Part shown: positions 36,005 to 45,586 of the stretch, piece by piece
Position numbering within the stretch: position 1 is the stretch's first letter
Layout of the letters: each line of letters begins with the position of its first letter
Translations under genes and position numbers: made by a program
Notes under the pieces: model-generated
Told to the model about the DNA's origin: nothing
Databases searched by the model: none
Seen by the model: the letters and a program-made list of their open reading frames with translations, nothing else
Assembly: GCA_030157545.1 (NCBI GenBank)
Contig: JAOAUN010000018.1
Coordinates: forward strand, 1 to 64,000
Length of the DNA stretch: 64,000 nt
Origin: Burkholderiaceae bacterium
GTDB taxonomy: Bacteria > Pseudomonadota > Gammaproteobacteria > Burkholderiales > Burkholderiaceae_D
Reading direction: 5' to 3'

Positions 36005-37825
36005 ATGGATGCACTGTATTCAGGATTTTCGTATGCATCGAACGAAATCAGGCGCGCAGCAAAGCCCGTCATAGATACTTTGGCGCCGGTGCTACCGACA
36101 TTCGGCTTTGGCGCAGTGGCAGTCAAGCAAAGTGTGAGTAGCTGCATCCATGAAATGGAAGCCGCCGCGATCAATGCCCACCATGAATATGAACGCAACA
36201 TGGCTTGGAGTAACGTGTTCTCTAGCGTCAAGCGAATTATTCTGTATCCATTAATGGACCCGGCAGCGACCTTCAGTTCGCAGGAAAAATGTCGGGATTC
36301 AACTCAACAAGAAATGGCAGTCATAGCCAATGTCACCGGTAACATCAACGAACAATTGGAAATCTGGCACATTCCCTTTCGCTTTGAGATATCCGATCTC
36401 TACATGAGCAAAGCAGACGTATTGAAGAAGCAATCGAATAACTGCTTGTCGAGTGCGCCCAACAAAGAAAAAATGGCATTGGCTTTTGCGCATTGCGATA
36501 GTCCCCAAGCTAATGGCAAGCCGGCCGGAGGATATCAAGGAGCTTGCCATATTGTTTTTGGAATTCATCAAGGTAGGATGATGATTGCCCACGAACTGGC
36601 GCATGTCTTTTCTCCCCACACTTTTGATGCGGTCCCACTGGCTTCACTGCATCCGGACGTATTGGAAGCCATGTGTGATCCGGGAGTTCATGGGCATGAA
36701 TTGATCACTAGCCTGAGCTATTGGAATCACTGTCGTGACGCTGGTTTTCCTGACGCCGTGACGCATGTCAAAGATTCACGAGGCCAGTGGGGGCCAATTG
36801 ACTTAACAATGGCAAAGCTTGCCACGCATAAGCAGCGCGATGCTATTCACGCGCAGATTCATGCGGAAGGCGTGGATCAATGTTATGAATGGATTCGACA
36901 GAACTACGGTCCGCGCATTGCAGAGCAGTTCATGGGCTCTTTCGTGAAATCGGTGTTCATTCATTCAATGAGCGCCATCGCAGTCCGCAGTATTGAGGAC
37001 AAACGTCTGCTGCGACTGTCACGGGTGCTAATCCATACTTTTGGAAACTTGATTCAGCTGGGCATGCTGGGCCAGCCCGGCCTGAGTGCGTGGTCGATAG
37101 CGCATCAAATTGCAGGCATGGGTCTGATGGGACAAACCGTACGCGCGATCATTGATGTAATGGGCGATGCTGCATTGATGCGCGCTTTCGTTCAGCTCCT
37201 GCGCGGTAATGGCGACGCGATGCTACAAATGGTTTATGCAACATGCGGCACAACAGCCGGCAACGCTTTCTCCCAAATCATCCACAGCTTTATCGATATG
37301 TGCGCACCGACCTCTAGCACACAGCGCAACAATTATCTCGATATGACCAGGCCCACAGGTATGTGGGGGATGGTAATGGATGAAATAGGAACAAGCATCG
37401 TTGGTGATTCGCTTCAATCCAATGTAGAGAAAACGATAGCTAGACTTCCCACTGCGATCAGGACAATCATCACCATCGACAGGAGTGTAGCTGAAGTGAT
37501 CAGTAACTATGTATCACTTCAGGCAATGACCTCATGGTTGTGGAAGACAGACCAGCAGAAAGCTGATGCGCAGGTACAGGCTCGTATCGACAAGTTAACG
37601 ATTACGCTGGATGAGGTGAAAAGCAAATTTGGAGCGTCGGATCTACCGCGCGCGCCATCCAACACACGCTCATTCCGGCCCAATCAACCAGTGCCTTCAC
37701 TGGATCTCGACCGCGTAGCGGACGATGATCCCTTGTTATCCATGGATGGCGCTGCTTTCGCCGGCATCGGCAATACATCGCTGGCTAAAAATAAGCAGGC
37801 ACTGCATCCGAAGAAGCAGCAATAA
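36005..37825 (+). CDS. Uncharacterised HExxH protein, putative zinc metalloprotease
   Basis: 606 residues; family not recognised. The motif IAHELAHVFS places HELAH at about 196-200, with Glu221 (in HPDVLEAMCD) 21 residues after the second His, close to the gluzincin spacing; His205, His229 and His231 are further candidates. No signal peptide is seen. The middle (about 330-440) has several amphipathic or hydrophobic helices (AWSIAHQIAGMGLMGQTVRA), and the C-terminal 60 residues are polar and Pro-rich. GGAG lies well placed before ATG 36005. Flanked by unrelated genes in a less GC-rich stretch. A secreted effector or envelope protease is possible but unproven. Confidence 0.6.
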   Translation: MDALYSGFSYASNEIRRAAKPVIDTLAPVLPTFGFGAVAVKQSVSSCIHEMEAAAINAHHEYERNMAWSNVFSSVKRIILYPLMDPAATFSSQEKCRDSTQQEMAVIANVTGNINEQLEIWHIPFRFEISDLYMSKADVLKKQSNNCLSSAPNKEKMALAFAHCDSPQANGKPAGGYQGACHIVFGIHQGRMMIAHELAHVFSPHTFDAVPLASLHPDVLEAMCDPGVHGHELITSLSYWNHCRDAGFPDAVTHVKDSRGQWGPIDLTMAKLATHKQRDAIHAQIHAEGVDQCYEWIRQNYGPRIAEQFMGSFVKSVFIHSMSAIAVRSIEDKRLLRLSRVLIHTFGNLIQLGMLGQPGLSAWSIAHQIAGMGLMGQTVRAIIDVMGDAALMRAFVQLLRGNGDAMLQMVYATCGTTAGNAFSQIIHSFIDMCAPTSSTQRNNYLDMTRPTGMWGMVMDEIGTSIVGDSLQSNVEKTIARLPTAIRTIITIDRSVAEVISNYVSLQAMTSWLWKTDQQKADAQVQARIDKLTITLDEVKSKFGASDLPRAPSNTRSFRPNQPVPSLDLDRVADDDPLLSMDGAAFAGIGNTSLAKNKQALHPKKQQ

Positions 37826-37895
37826 GGGGTTGCTTGACATGCAGGTGATGCAGTTTGTTTGTCACCTGTCGCCTCGATCAAAATCGGGGCCCAGC

Positions 37896-38147
37896 TTATT
37901 TAAAAGGATTATCAACGCTGTCAGTTGGCTTCAGCTCTATCGCCACCGGCAAATCCGCCGCTGCCTGCAAATGCGCGACAGCCGCATCAATCAATTCCTT
38001 TAACTCCAGCGCCAGTTGCAGACCGGCCTGATCGCGCGTGATCGAAAGCGAACCATACAGCTCAAGCTGGTCGAGCCGGTTTTCTATGTTGAGTTCGCCG
38101 ATAGTGATAGCATCGGCTTCATTCTGAAACGGCTGATAATTCGCCAT
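37896..38147 (-). CDS. Small conserved-looking hypothetical protein
   Basis: 83 residues (MANYQPFQNEADAITIGELN...). An N-terminal strand-rich part includes ENRLDQLELYGSLSITRDQA; a helix over about 45-68 (LALELKELIDAAVAHLQAAA) follows. No signal peptide, no recognised domain. A purine-rich GAAGGGA lies upstream of the ATG at 38147, preferred over 38162. It follows the nuclease gene by 24 bp on the same strand, so the two may be co-transcribed; an inhibitor role is only a thought. Confidence 0.6.
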   Translation of the reverse strand: MANYQPFQNEADAITIGELNIENRLDQLELYGSLSITRDQAGLQLALELKELIDAAVAHLQAAADLPVAIELKPTDSVDNPFK

Positions 38148-38171
38148 CCTGATTCCCTTCAATGATTCTGA

Positions 38172-38957
38172 TTAATGAGGGCGGCCACGCAGGCGCGGCT
38201 CGGGCAGCTTGGCTGTTCTGGCTTTGATGTCCGCCGCTACGCCAGGAAACAAATTGATGCTAATCCGTTTTTCGAGCTCCGCCAGCGAGACCACCTGATA
38301 TTCATTGCCTGCCACATTCGGCGCAATCCATGCGGCCGCTTCCTTTTGCACCGGGTCATACACGGCCTTGAAGATATGCGTAGGCACGAAGACCCGACCA
38401 TTGATGCGCTCAATTTTTTCGCCTTCAAAAACTGGCCCTGTAATCACATACAGCTCACCGCGCTGCTGCGTCAGATGACGGGTCGCGCTTTCGATGGCAG
38501 ACCACAGGATTTGATTGTTATGTTTTTCCTGCGGCACGATATTGGCCAGCGAAAAACTCTCGTGCTGCGCCTGCTCGCTCGGCATGTCGGCCGCTGGCGC
38601 CATGTGGCCACGGTCAAATCCGGAGCCGGCATAGTCGGCTAACTGCGCCCTGTCCTGTGGCGGTAGCGTAATTTCCGGATGAAATGCGTCACGCCGTTTG
38701 ACTGCGCGCGCTTGCTGCAGGCTGTCGCGCGTCAAGTGTTCGGCCGACCATAAGGGCGTGCGTGAAACACCGGAATGCATGACGGCAAACGCTTCAAAAC
38801 ACAAGCCAACTGTTTTGTCTTGCAGCGCAGGACGCGTGATGGTCGGCGCAGTGCGGCCGGCAAAATGTGCAAGGCACGTCGTGGTCTGCGCAGCTGCTGT
38901 CTGGGTCAGCATCAAAGCCAGCAGGGCAACAGACAGAGCGGAAAACAGTTTTCTCAT
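38172..38957 (-). CDS. Secreted DNA/RNA non-specific endonuclease (NucA/EndoG family)
   Basis: 261 residues with a signal peptide (MRKLFSALSVALLALMLTQTAAAQ). The beta-beta-alpha-metal active site is clear: DRGHMAPAADM (general base His in DRGH), the metal-binding Asn in NIVPQEKHNNQILW, and GPVFEGEKIERINGRVFVPT. It degrades nucleic acid in the periplasm or outside the cell. Family length is typical, and no fused toxin-delivery domain is present. Confidence 0.92.
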   Translation of the reverse strand: MRKLFSALSVALLALMLTQTAAAQTTTCLAHFAGRTAPTITRPALQDKTVGLCFEAFAVMHSGVSRTPLWSAEHLTRDSLQQARAVKRRDAFHPEITLPPQDRAQLADYAGSGFDRGHMAPAADMPSEQAQHESFSLANIVPQEKHNNQILWSAIESATRHLTQQRGELYVITGPVFEGEKIERINGRVFVPTHIFKAVYDPVQKEAAAWIAPNVAGNEYQVVSLAELEKRISINLFPGVAADIKARTAKLPEPRLRGRPH

Positions 38958-39162
38958 CAGGGCTTCATCAAGGTTTCATCAAGCAGCATCAGCGGGAAAT
39001 TCACAATTCGAATGAAATCGGCGAATCAAAGTTCCGAATATCGAGAGTACATTCTTCATAGAAATTTTGCATAAAAGAAATCTTCGATACGGAATTTCGC
39101 GGTAAAGCAGCAGAAGTCGAATTGACTGTTGATCTTTTGAGCAGCCTTACGGTCGAATATCA

Positions 39163-39882
39163 ATGCGACAGATTTCTTCTTTAATCAGCAACAGGCGCCA
39201 GGCTGGCCTCGCCTTGGCGCCGCAATTCGAGTCATGGCGAAGGCGTCCGCAATCCGTGGTCGTCGCCTTGCCACGGGGTGGTGTTGAAGTCGGCTTGGCT
39301 ATCGCACAGTCGCTGGATTTGCCACTAGACGTGCTGGTAGTGCGCAAGTTAGGGCTGCCCTTGTTTGAAGAATTCGCGATGGGCGCGATAGCCAGCGGCG
39401 GTCACATGACGCTGACGATGGAAGTGATCGCTCAGGAAGAAGTTCCCGATAATGAAGTGCAACGCGTGATCCAGCGGGAATCAATGGAGCTGATACGGCG
39501 CGAGCAACGCTACCGGCATGGGCATACGCCGCTGGTGCTGCGCCACCGGCATGTAATTCTGGTTGACGATGGCATGGCAACGGGCAGCACCATGCTGGTG
39601 GCCATTAATGCCTTGCGCACTGCCGGCGTGGCCTCGATTGCACTAGCCGTGCCCATCCTTTCCCGCGAAGCTTTGGACCGGGTCAAGAGCCTGACCGATC
39701 AGGTTGCCTACCTGCATCAGCCCGAGCCTTTTTATGCAATCGGCCAATGGTATGAAAATTTTGGCCAGCTCAGCGACGATGATGTTATTCAGCTGCTGGA
39801 TCAGGCCTATGCAAGGGCGGCCACCAGTGGCGGCGTCTCGTACAAGGCTGGCGAACTTGAAGGAGATCAGCATGGAATATGA
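39163..39882 (+). CDS. Phosphoribosyltransferase family protein
   Basis: 239 residues. Type I PRTase fold: PPi loop region VVVALPRGGVEVG, RKLGLP, and the PRPP-binding loop HVILVDDGMATGSTM with both acids. This subgroup often lies among stress or acetate-metabolism genes rather than nucleotide salvage; substrate unknown. The end overlaps the next gene by 11 bp. Confidence 0.85.
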   Translation: MRQISSLISNRRQAGLALAPQFESWRRRPQSVVVALPRGGVEVGLAIAQSLDLPLDVLVVRKLGLPLFEEFAMGAIASGGHMTLTMEVIAQEEVPDNEVQRVIQRESMELIRREQRYRHGHTPLVLRHRHVILVDDGMATGSTMLVAINALRTAGVASIALAVPILSREALDRVKSLTDQVAYLHQPEPFYAIGQWYENFGQLSDDDVIQLLDQAYARAATSGGVSYKAGELEGDQHGI

Positions 39883-41047
39883 AACTGGCAGCAGAGAAGT
39901 GCAATGGGCTGGCTTGCTGGGCGGGCTGGCACTCGGTGCACTGGCGATGTATATCGCCGACCCTTCGCAAGGTCGGCGCCGTCGCGCGCTGCTGCAGGAC
40001 AAAGTCAGCAGTGTGACAAACCAGACGTCGCATGCAGTGAGCCAGAAGCTGCGTGACACACGTAACCGTTTGTCCGGCCTGCAAGCCGAAGCATCACATC
40101 TGTTTTCACACCGTGAAGCCAAGCCTATCGATGACCATGTGCTCGAAGCGCGCGTGCGCTCACGGCTTGGCCGGGCCTTGTCGCATAGGCACCAGATCGA
40201 TGTCAGTGCGCATGCAGGTACCGTTAGATTGTCAGGCCCGGTCAGTGCCGACGAAATGGAACGTCTGGTGGAACTGGTGGAAGCGATCCCGGGTGTGGAA
40301 GCTGTGCAGCATGAATTGCACGAGCTGCATGATCAAACCGGATTTATGTCAGCGCGTAGCTTGCGCAATAAAGCGCAGAGAGCGCGGCACATGCTGCAAG
40401 GACGCGGCAACTGGTGGATGGCCGGTGTTGGCGCTCTCTTCTTGTATGGGCTTAGCCGCCGTGCTCCGCTGGGTCTGGGCGCAGCGGCGGCACTGGCCTT
40501 GCTGATGCGCGCTTCAACAAGGGAAGAACTGGGTCATCGCCTGCAGCAGGGTGCGCAAGCGGTGATGGGAGTGCATCCACATGAAACCGAGCAGAGCATC
40601 GTCATCCATGCAGCGCCCGAATCAGTGTTTGATATTTGGAGCCGCTATGAAAATTTCCCGCATTTCATGTCGAACGTGATTGAAGTGCGCGACCTGGGCC
40701 AGAAGCGTTCGCACTGGGTGGTACGCGGGCCGGCTGGCGCATCGGTCGAGTGGGATACGGTACTGACCGAGTCTGAACGGCCGCGCCATTTGGCATGGCA
40801 CAGCGAACCGGGCTCTGTCATTCAACAGCAAGGCTCGGTGCAATTGGAAGCCGTCGAAGGCGGTACGCGTGCAATAGTCAAAATGAGTTGGTCGCCTGCA
40901 GGTGGTGCCGTTGGCGCGCTGACGGGCAGCGATCCGGCCCGCATGCTGGCAGAAGATTTGCAAAGGATGAAGCAGTTCATCGAGCGCGGCCTGCCGGTGC
41001 GCGAGTCTTCAGCGGCAGGTAAAGAAAGCGGTCCGATTTTCCATTGA
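39872..41047 (+). CDS. BON-domain / SRPBCC (polyketide cyclase-like) membrane protein
   Basis: 391 residues. An N-terminal helix (WAGLLGGLALGALAMYIA) precedes a basic stretch resembling YtxH-type proteins. A BON domain follows (about 88-148, VRSRLGRALSHRHQIDVSAH...VRLSGPV), then one or two hydrophobic helices (about 178-212) and a SRPBCC domain (about 225-375, SIVIHAAPESVFDIWSRYENFPHFMSNV). BON domains bind phospholipid; SRPBCC domains bind hydrophobic ligands. AGGAG lies 6 nt before the ATG. Likely an envelope stress protein, co-transcribed with the phosphoribosyltransferase. Confidence 0.85.
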   Translation: MEYETGSREVQWAGLLGGLALGALAMYIADPSQGRRRRALLQDKVSSVTNQTSHAVSQKLRDTRNRLSGLQAEASHLFSHREAKPIDDHVLEARVRSRLGRALSHRHQIDVSAHAGTVRLSGPVSADEMERLVELVEAIPGVEAVQHELHELHDQTGFMSARSLRNKAQRARHMLQGRGNWWMAGVGALFLYGLSRRAPLGLGAAAALALLMRASTREELGHRLQQGAQAVMGVHPHETEQSIVIHAAPESVFDIWSRYENFPHFMSNVIEVRDLGQKRSHWVVRGPAGASVEWDTVLTESERPRHLAWHSEPGSVIQQQGSVQLEAVEGGTRAIVKMSWSPAGGAVGALTGSDPARMLAEDLQRMKQFIERGLPVRESSAAGKESGPIFH

Positions 41048-41190
41048 AACTTGCAAGGAAATTTCAAGACGAATTTCAAACTGAATTTCAAACTGACTGT
41101 GAAACGGATTCAGCCGGAACTTCGTTGCCATACCTTCATCCAACAGCCACCGGGATCATCCGGTAAAAATACGTACAAAGGAGTCAGACC

Positions 41191-41520
41191 ATGATGCAAG
41201 CAAATGAAGTCCGGCAGCGTTTCACACAAATTGAGCAGACCATTCATCAAGCCTCAGAAGCATGCCAGCGCGCCGGGTCGGTGCCCAGTGATCTCCAGAG
41301 CAGTATCCAGCAACTAGACGAGCGTTCGGAGCAGGCGCGTCAGGAACTGCAACAGTCGGAAGATGAGGAAAGCATTCGTCAGTGTGTCGATGAACTCGAA
41401 GAGCTTGGCGATCGCGCCAAGGATGCGTGCGAGCGAGCTGGCGATGTGGATGAAAGTTTGAAAAAAGCGGTGCTGCAGGCACATCGCGAACTATCGGATC
41501 TCAAGCATCAGTTGCATTGA
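41191..41520 (+). CDS. Small coiled-coil hypothetical protein
   Basis: 109 residues, almost entirely charged helix with Glu/Gln/Arg-rich heptads (ERSEQARQELQQSEDEESIR). Three Cys are at spaced positions (EACQRAG, RQCVDEL, DACERAG), with ACQRAG/ACERAG echoing each other, suggesting an internal duplication. A strong AAGGAG precedes the ATG pair at 41191/41194. No membrane segment. It follows the BON-SRPBCC gene by 140 bp on the same strand. Confidence 0.7.
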   Translation: MMQANEVRQRFTQIEQTIHQASEACQRAGSVPSDLQSSIQQLDERSEQARQELQQSEDEESIRQCVDELEELGDRAKDACERAGDVDESLKKAVLQAHRELSDLKHQLH

Positions 41521-41604
41521 TCGTGTCTGCTTCCTGTTTTTCAATGTGCCAGCGGTTTGCATTATGATGTTCGCTGGCCATCATTTAAAAAAACAGGAGA
41601 CAGA

Positions 41605-43593
41605 ATGGCAGACCAACATCCACTTTTGTGGACGCCGGATGCAGCACGCATAGAACGCAGCAAGCTGCATCAGTACATGCAATGGCTGGCCGCAGAACGC
41701 GGCCAGCATTTTTCCGACTATCACTCGCTTTGGCAGTGGTCGACTGCGCACATCGAAGAATTCTGGGAATCGATCTGGCAGTACTTTGCCATCAAGAGCT
41801 CGGCGCCTTATAGCAAGGTACTGGCCGAACGCATCATGCCGGGCGCCAAATGGTTTGAAGGCAGCCGGCTGAATTTCGCCGAGCAGATATTTCGCTTCAA
41901 TACAGATGCTGCCAGCGCCGATAAGCCCGCCATCATCGCCAGGTCCGAGACGCGTGCTGCCGTTGAACTCAGCTGGCGCGCATTGCGCGAGCAAGTCACT
42001 GCAGTGGCCAACACTTTCCGCGCACTGGGCGTGAGGCCAGGCGACCGCGTAGTCGCTTACCTGCCGAATACGCCGGAAGCGGCCATTGCCTTTTATGCGT
42101 GCGCCAGCATAGGCGCGATCTGGTCATCCTGTTCGCCCGACATGGGCAGTTCCAGCGTGCTGGATCGCTTCAAGCAAATTGATCCCAAGCTGCTGCTTGC
42201 AGTCGATGGTTATCGCTACGGCGGCAAGGACTTTGACCGCCTGTCTGTGGTTGATGCCATGCGCACGGAGCTGACTACGCTTGAGCACACGATATTGCTG
42301 CCGTATCTGGATCCTGCCGCGCGCTTGCCCGGCACGCTGCCTTGGGCAGAATTATTCACGCACCCTGCAGCACATGCGCAGCCCATACAGTTCGAGCAGC
42401 TGCCGTTCGACCATCCGCTGTGGATACTCTATTCGTCCGGCACCACCGGCATGCCCAAGCCTATCGTGCACGGCCATGGTGGCTGCCTGCTCGAATCCAT
42501 CAAAGGCCATGCGCTGCATCTGGACTTGGGTGAAGACGACCGCTTCCTTTGGTTCTCCACTACCGGCTGGGTAATGTGGAATGCGCAAGTCACCGGCCTG
42601 CTGGTCGGCGCGACGATCTGCATCTATGACGGTAACCCCGGCTATCCGGACATGCGCACGCTATGGCAATTTGCCGAACAGACGCAGCTGACTTTCATCG
42701 GCGCAGGCGCTGCATTTTTTGCCAACTGTATGAAGGCCGGCATAGAACCGTCCACGCTGGCAGATTTGCGCAGCCTGCGCGCGGTCGGCTCGACCGGCTC
42801 GCCGCTGGCGTCGGACGCGTATCAATGGATCTATCAACATGTCGGTTCCGACATCATGCTGGCTTCCATCAGTGGCGGTACCGATACCGCTGCGGCCTTT
42901 GTCGGTTCCTGCCCAATCTTGCCTTTGTATGCCGGTGAAATGCAATGCCGCGCACTCGGCGTCGCTGCCCATGCGCTCGACGATCATGGCAAATCGCTGA
43001 TTGATGAAGTCGGTGAATTGGTCATGACTTTGCCGATGCCATCCATGCCGCTGTACTTCTGGAATGATCCGGGAAACCGGCGCTATCTGGAAAGCTACTT
43101 CGAACACTATCCGGGTCTATGGCGACATGGCGACTGGATACGCATCACCGCGCGTGGCGGCGCCATCATTTATGGTCGCTCGGATGCAACCATTAATCGC
43201 TACGGCATACGGATGGGTACTGCCGAGATTTATCGGGTAGTAGAAGAACTGCCAGAGGTATTGGACAGCATGGTGGTTGACCTCGAATATCTGGGGCGTG
43301 AATCGTATATGCCGCTGTTTGTCGTGCTGCGTGCCGGTGTGACGCTTGATGCCGCGCTGGAGCAAACACTGCGCGACAAAATCCGCACCCAGCTTTCGGC
43401 GCGCCATGTGCCGAACGATATTTTTGCGGTCGATGAAATTCCGCGCACGCTGACGGGTAAAAAAATGGAACTGCCGATCAAGAAACTCTTGCTAGGCATG
43501 CCATTGGAAAAAATCGCCAATCCGGATGCGATGAGCAATCCCGGCTCCCTGGCTTTTTATGCTGACTTTGCCCGACAGCGTAATGCGGCTTAG
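41605..43593 (+). CDS. Acetoacetyl-CoA synthetase
   Basis: 662 residues; ATP-dependent activation of acetoacetate, feeding polyhydroxybutyrate or lipid pathways. AMP-forming ligase motifs: LYSSGTTGMPKPIVHGHGG (A3), WFSTTGWVMWN, YGRSDATINRYGIRMGTAEIY (A8 region) and TGKKMELPIKKLL with the catalytic Lys. The long N-terminus and the SSTTGW-like motif separate it from acetyl-CoA synthetase. GGAGA lies 5 nt before the ATG at 41605. A phasin gene is 6 kb away, consistent with PHB metabolism. Confidence 0.93.
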   Translation: MADQHPLLWTPDAARIERSKLHQYMQWLAAERGQHFSDYHSLWQWSTAHIEEFWESIWQYFAIKSSAPYSKVLAERIMPGAKWFEGSRLNFAEQIFRFNTDAASADKPAIIARSETRAAVELSWRALREQVTAVANTFRALGVRPGDRVVAYLPNTPEAAIAFYACASIGAIWSSCSPDMGSSSVLDRFKQIDPKLLLAVDGYRYGGKDFDRLSVVDAMRTELTTLEHTILLPYLDPAARLPGTLPWAELFTHPAAHAQPIQFEQLPFDHPLWILYSSGTTGMPKPIVHGHGGCLLESIKGHALHLDLGEDDRFLWFSTTGWVMWNAQVTGLLVGATICIYDGNPGYPDMRTLWQFAEQTQLTFIGAGAAFFANCMKAGIEPSTLADLRSLRAVGSTGSPLASDAYQWIYQHVGSDIMLASISGGTDTAAAFVGSCPILPLYAGEMQCRALGVAAHALDDHGKSLIDEVGELVMTLPMPSMPLYFWNDPGNRRYLESYFEHYPGLWRHGDWIRITARGGAIIYGRSDATINRYGIRMGTAEIYRVVEELPEVLDSMVVDLEYLGRESYMPLFVVLRAGVTLDAALEQTLRDKIRTQLSARHVPNDIFAVDEIPRTLTGKKMELPIKKLLLGMPLEKIANPDAMSNPGSLAFYADFARQRNAA

Positions 43594-43607
43594 TGTTATT
43601 CGTTAGG

Positions 43608-44456
43608 TCAGGTCGTCGCGGCCGCAGGTGCCCCGACGATCCAGCCTTCGAGCGCATCACAGGGCGGCAGCCCGTATTGTTGGTCGCGCCGTTGCCAGCC
43701 CCATGCAGCCATCAAGGCGCACAGCGCGGCATCGAGCAAGTCACCGCTGCCATCGGCGAGCAATTGCTGACGGAATTCGCCGGCCTCGAGCCGGATGGCA
43801 AACGGGTAATCACCGCGCTCAACTGCATCTAGAATCACGGCACGTGCCGCTGCACGCGCCGGTGTCTGCATGGCCTTCGCATCATTCTTGTAAGACTCGC
43901 GCGTGATGGAGCGTGCAACCAGACCCGGGTACGCTTCGAGTGCAAGCCGTTCGGGATCGGCTTCATGCATCGGGTACACCGACACGCCGGCTTCCAGCAG
44001 CAGCGGCGCACCTGCGTGCAGCATGTAAGCCACCGGCGGGTTCACCCATTTCATGGGGGACGATGAACCGGCCGGCAGGTCAGCGGCGCGATGGATGAAT
44101 TTGCTGCCGACAGGGCGCGCGTCGCAGACTGCCTTGAAATGCGTGCGCAGTTCTTCGCGCGACAGCGACGCCAGATGCGTGATCATTGCCGCCCACTGCT
44201 GCGGCCAGCCTAACTGTGCAAGCAGGACGCGCGGCAGCGAAAAGGGAAGATCAAAGCCGCCGACCCAGGGGCCGGGCAGCGCAAGCCAGCGCGAAAACGC
44301 GGCGAAGTCGGTGAGAGTGGAAAGGGAAGTCAGGTGAAGCACATCACCTGACAGAGTGCCGCTGGCAATGGTGATGCCTTTCTTGCTGCGCGGCGCGGAA
44401 GTGAAGTCCACGCCATGCAGCAAGATTGGTGCGCTGTCAGCGTACCGGGGTGGCAT
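43608..44456 (-). CDS. DUF429 family protein
   Basis: Up to 282 residues. The N-terminal LLHGVDFTSAPRSKKGI, the mid WVGGFDLPFSLPR and the C-terminal GDLLDAALCALMAAWGW carry the conserved acids of DUF429, an RNase H-like fold of unknown function. The first ATG (44456) overlaps the end of minE by 20 bp. A TTG immediately before LHGVDF would avoid the overlap and fits family starts better, so the first 11 or so residues are doubtful. Confidence 0.82.
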   Translation of the reverse strand: MPPRYADSAPILLHGVDFTSAPRSKKGITIASGTLSGDVLHLTSLSTLTDFAAFSRWLALPGPWVGGFDLPFSLPRVLLAQLGWPQQWAAMITHLASLSREELRTHFKAVCDARPVGSKFIHRAADLPAGSSSPMKWVNPPVAYMLHAGAPLLLEAGVSVYPMHEADPERLALEAYPGLVARSITRESYKNDAKAMQTPARAAARAVILDAVERGDYPFAIRLEAGEFRQQLLADGSGDLLDAALCALMAAWGWQRRDQQYGLPPCDALEGWIVGAPAAATT

Positions 44457-44700
44457 CCGGTAAAACGATATTCACATCCAGTACTTCAAGGTTGCCCTGA
44501 CGGTCGAGCGAGATCTTGATGTCGTCCGGATTGACGCGCGTATATTTCGAAATGACTTCGATCAGTTCGCGATGCAGCGCAGGCATGAAGTCCGGGCCAT
44601 TGGCGGTATTGCGTTCGCGCGCAATGATAATCTGCAGGCGCTCCTTGGCGGCGCTGGCTGACTTGGGCTTGCTGTCGAAGAGGAAGGAGAGCAGTGCCAT
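44437..44700 (-). CDS. minE: Cell division topological specificity factor MinE
   Basis: 87 residues; drives MinD off the membrane and so confines MinC to the poles. The N-terminal membrane-targeting helix MALLSFLFDSK, the MinD-contact stretch SAAKERLQIIIARER and the dimerisation domain (about 35-87) are all present. The start at 44700 lies 1 bp after the minD stop. Confidence 0.97.
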   Translation of the reverse strand: MALLSFLFDSKPKSASAAKERLQIIIARERNTANGPDFMPALHRELIEVISKYTRVNPDDIKISLDRQGNLEVLDVNIVLPDATPVR

Positions 44701-44701
44701 A

Positions 44702-45517
44702 TTACTTTCCTTTAAAAAGACGCGAGAGAATGCCTGGCTTTTCGTAGCTGGCAAAACGCAGCGGCAATTCTTCGCCGAGGAAGCGGCCGACTACATCCTT
44801 GTAGGCTTCGGAGACATCACTGCCATCAACGTGAATGGCGGGGTTGCCCTGGTTCGATGCATGCAGCACTGATTCGGATTCAGGAATTATACCCAGCAGC
44901 GGTATGCGCAGGATTTCCTGCACGTCTTCATACGACAGCATCTCACCGGCCTCGACGCGCTTCGGCACATAACGGGTCACCAGCAGGTGCTCTTTGACGG
45001 GTTCCTTGCCTTCTTGCGCGCGGCGCGATTTGGCCTGGATGATGCCGAGTATGCGGTCCGAGTCGCGTACCGACGAGACTTCCGGGTTGGTGACGATGAC
45101 GGCTTCGTCGGCAAAGGTCAGTGCCATGACGGCGCCGCGTTCAATGCCGGCTGGCGAGTCGCAGACGATGTATTCAAAGTCCATCGCTTTCAACTCGTCG
45201 AGAATGCGCTCGACGCCGTCTTCCGACAGCGCGTCCTTGTCGCGCGTCTGCGAAGCAGGCAGCACATACAGGTGGTCGCAATGCTTGTCCTTGATGAGCG
45301 CTTGAGTCAGCGTCGCCTCGCGATTGATGACGTTGATCATGTCATACACCACACGCCGCTCGCAGCCCATGATCAGGTCAAGATTGCGCAGGCCTACGTC
45401 AAAGTCGAGCACGGCTGTTTTATGGCCGCGCATGGCGAGACCGGAAGCGAAGCTGGCGCTGGAGGTGGTCTTGCCTACGCCACCTTTGCCGGATGTTACG
45501 ACGATAATTTTTGCCAC
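44702..45517 (-). CDS. minD: Septum-site determining ATPase MinD
   Basis: 271 residues. Deviant Walker A GKGGVGKTTSS, LDFDVGLRNLDLIMG, YVVCD-type switch (FEYIVCDSPAG) and a C-terminal amphipathic membrane-targeting helix (GILSRLFKGK). It oscillates from pole to pole, carrying the division inhibitor MinC. Middle gene of minCDE. Confidence 0.98.
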   Translation of the reverse strand: MAKIIVVTSGKGGVGKTTSSASFASGLAMRGHKTAVLDFDVGLRNLDLIMGCERRVVYDMINVINREATLTQALIKDKHCDHLYVLPASQTRDKDALSEDGVERILDELKAMDFEYIVCDSPAGIERGAVMALTFADEAVIVTNPEVSSVRDSDRILGIIQAKSRRAQEGKEPVKEHLLVTRYVPKRVEAGEMLSYEDVQEILRIPLLGIIPESESVLHASNQGNPAIHVDGSDVSEAYKDVVGRFLGEELPLRFASYEKPGILSRLFKGK

Positions 45518-45586
45518 AAAAAACCCCTTGTTTGAGTTTTGGTCGTTAAATATAAATTAAGGACAAATTAAAAAAATAGAAAAAAT

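Noticed and set aside
36005..37825. Assignment of the HELAH protein as a type III effector tied to the chaperone at 9618
   Set aside because: 26 kb apart, with no secretion apparatus and no shared regulatory site; the link is speculation.
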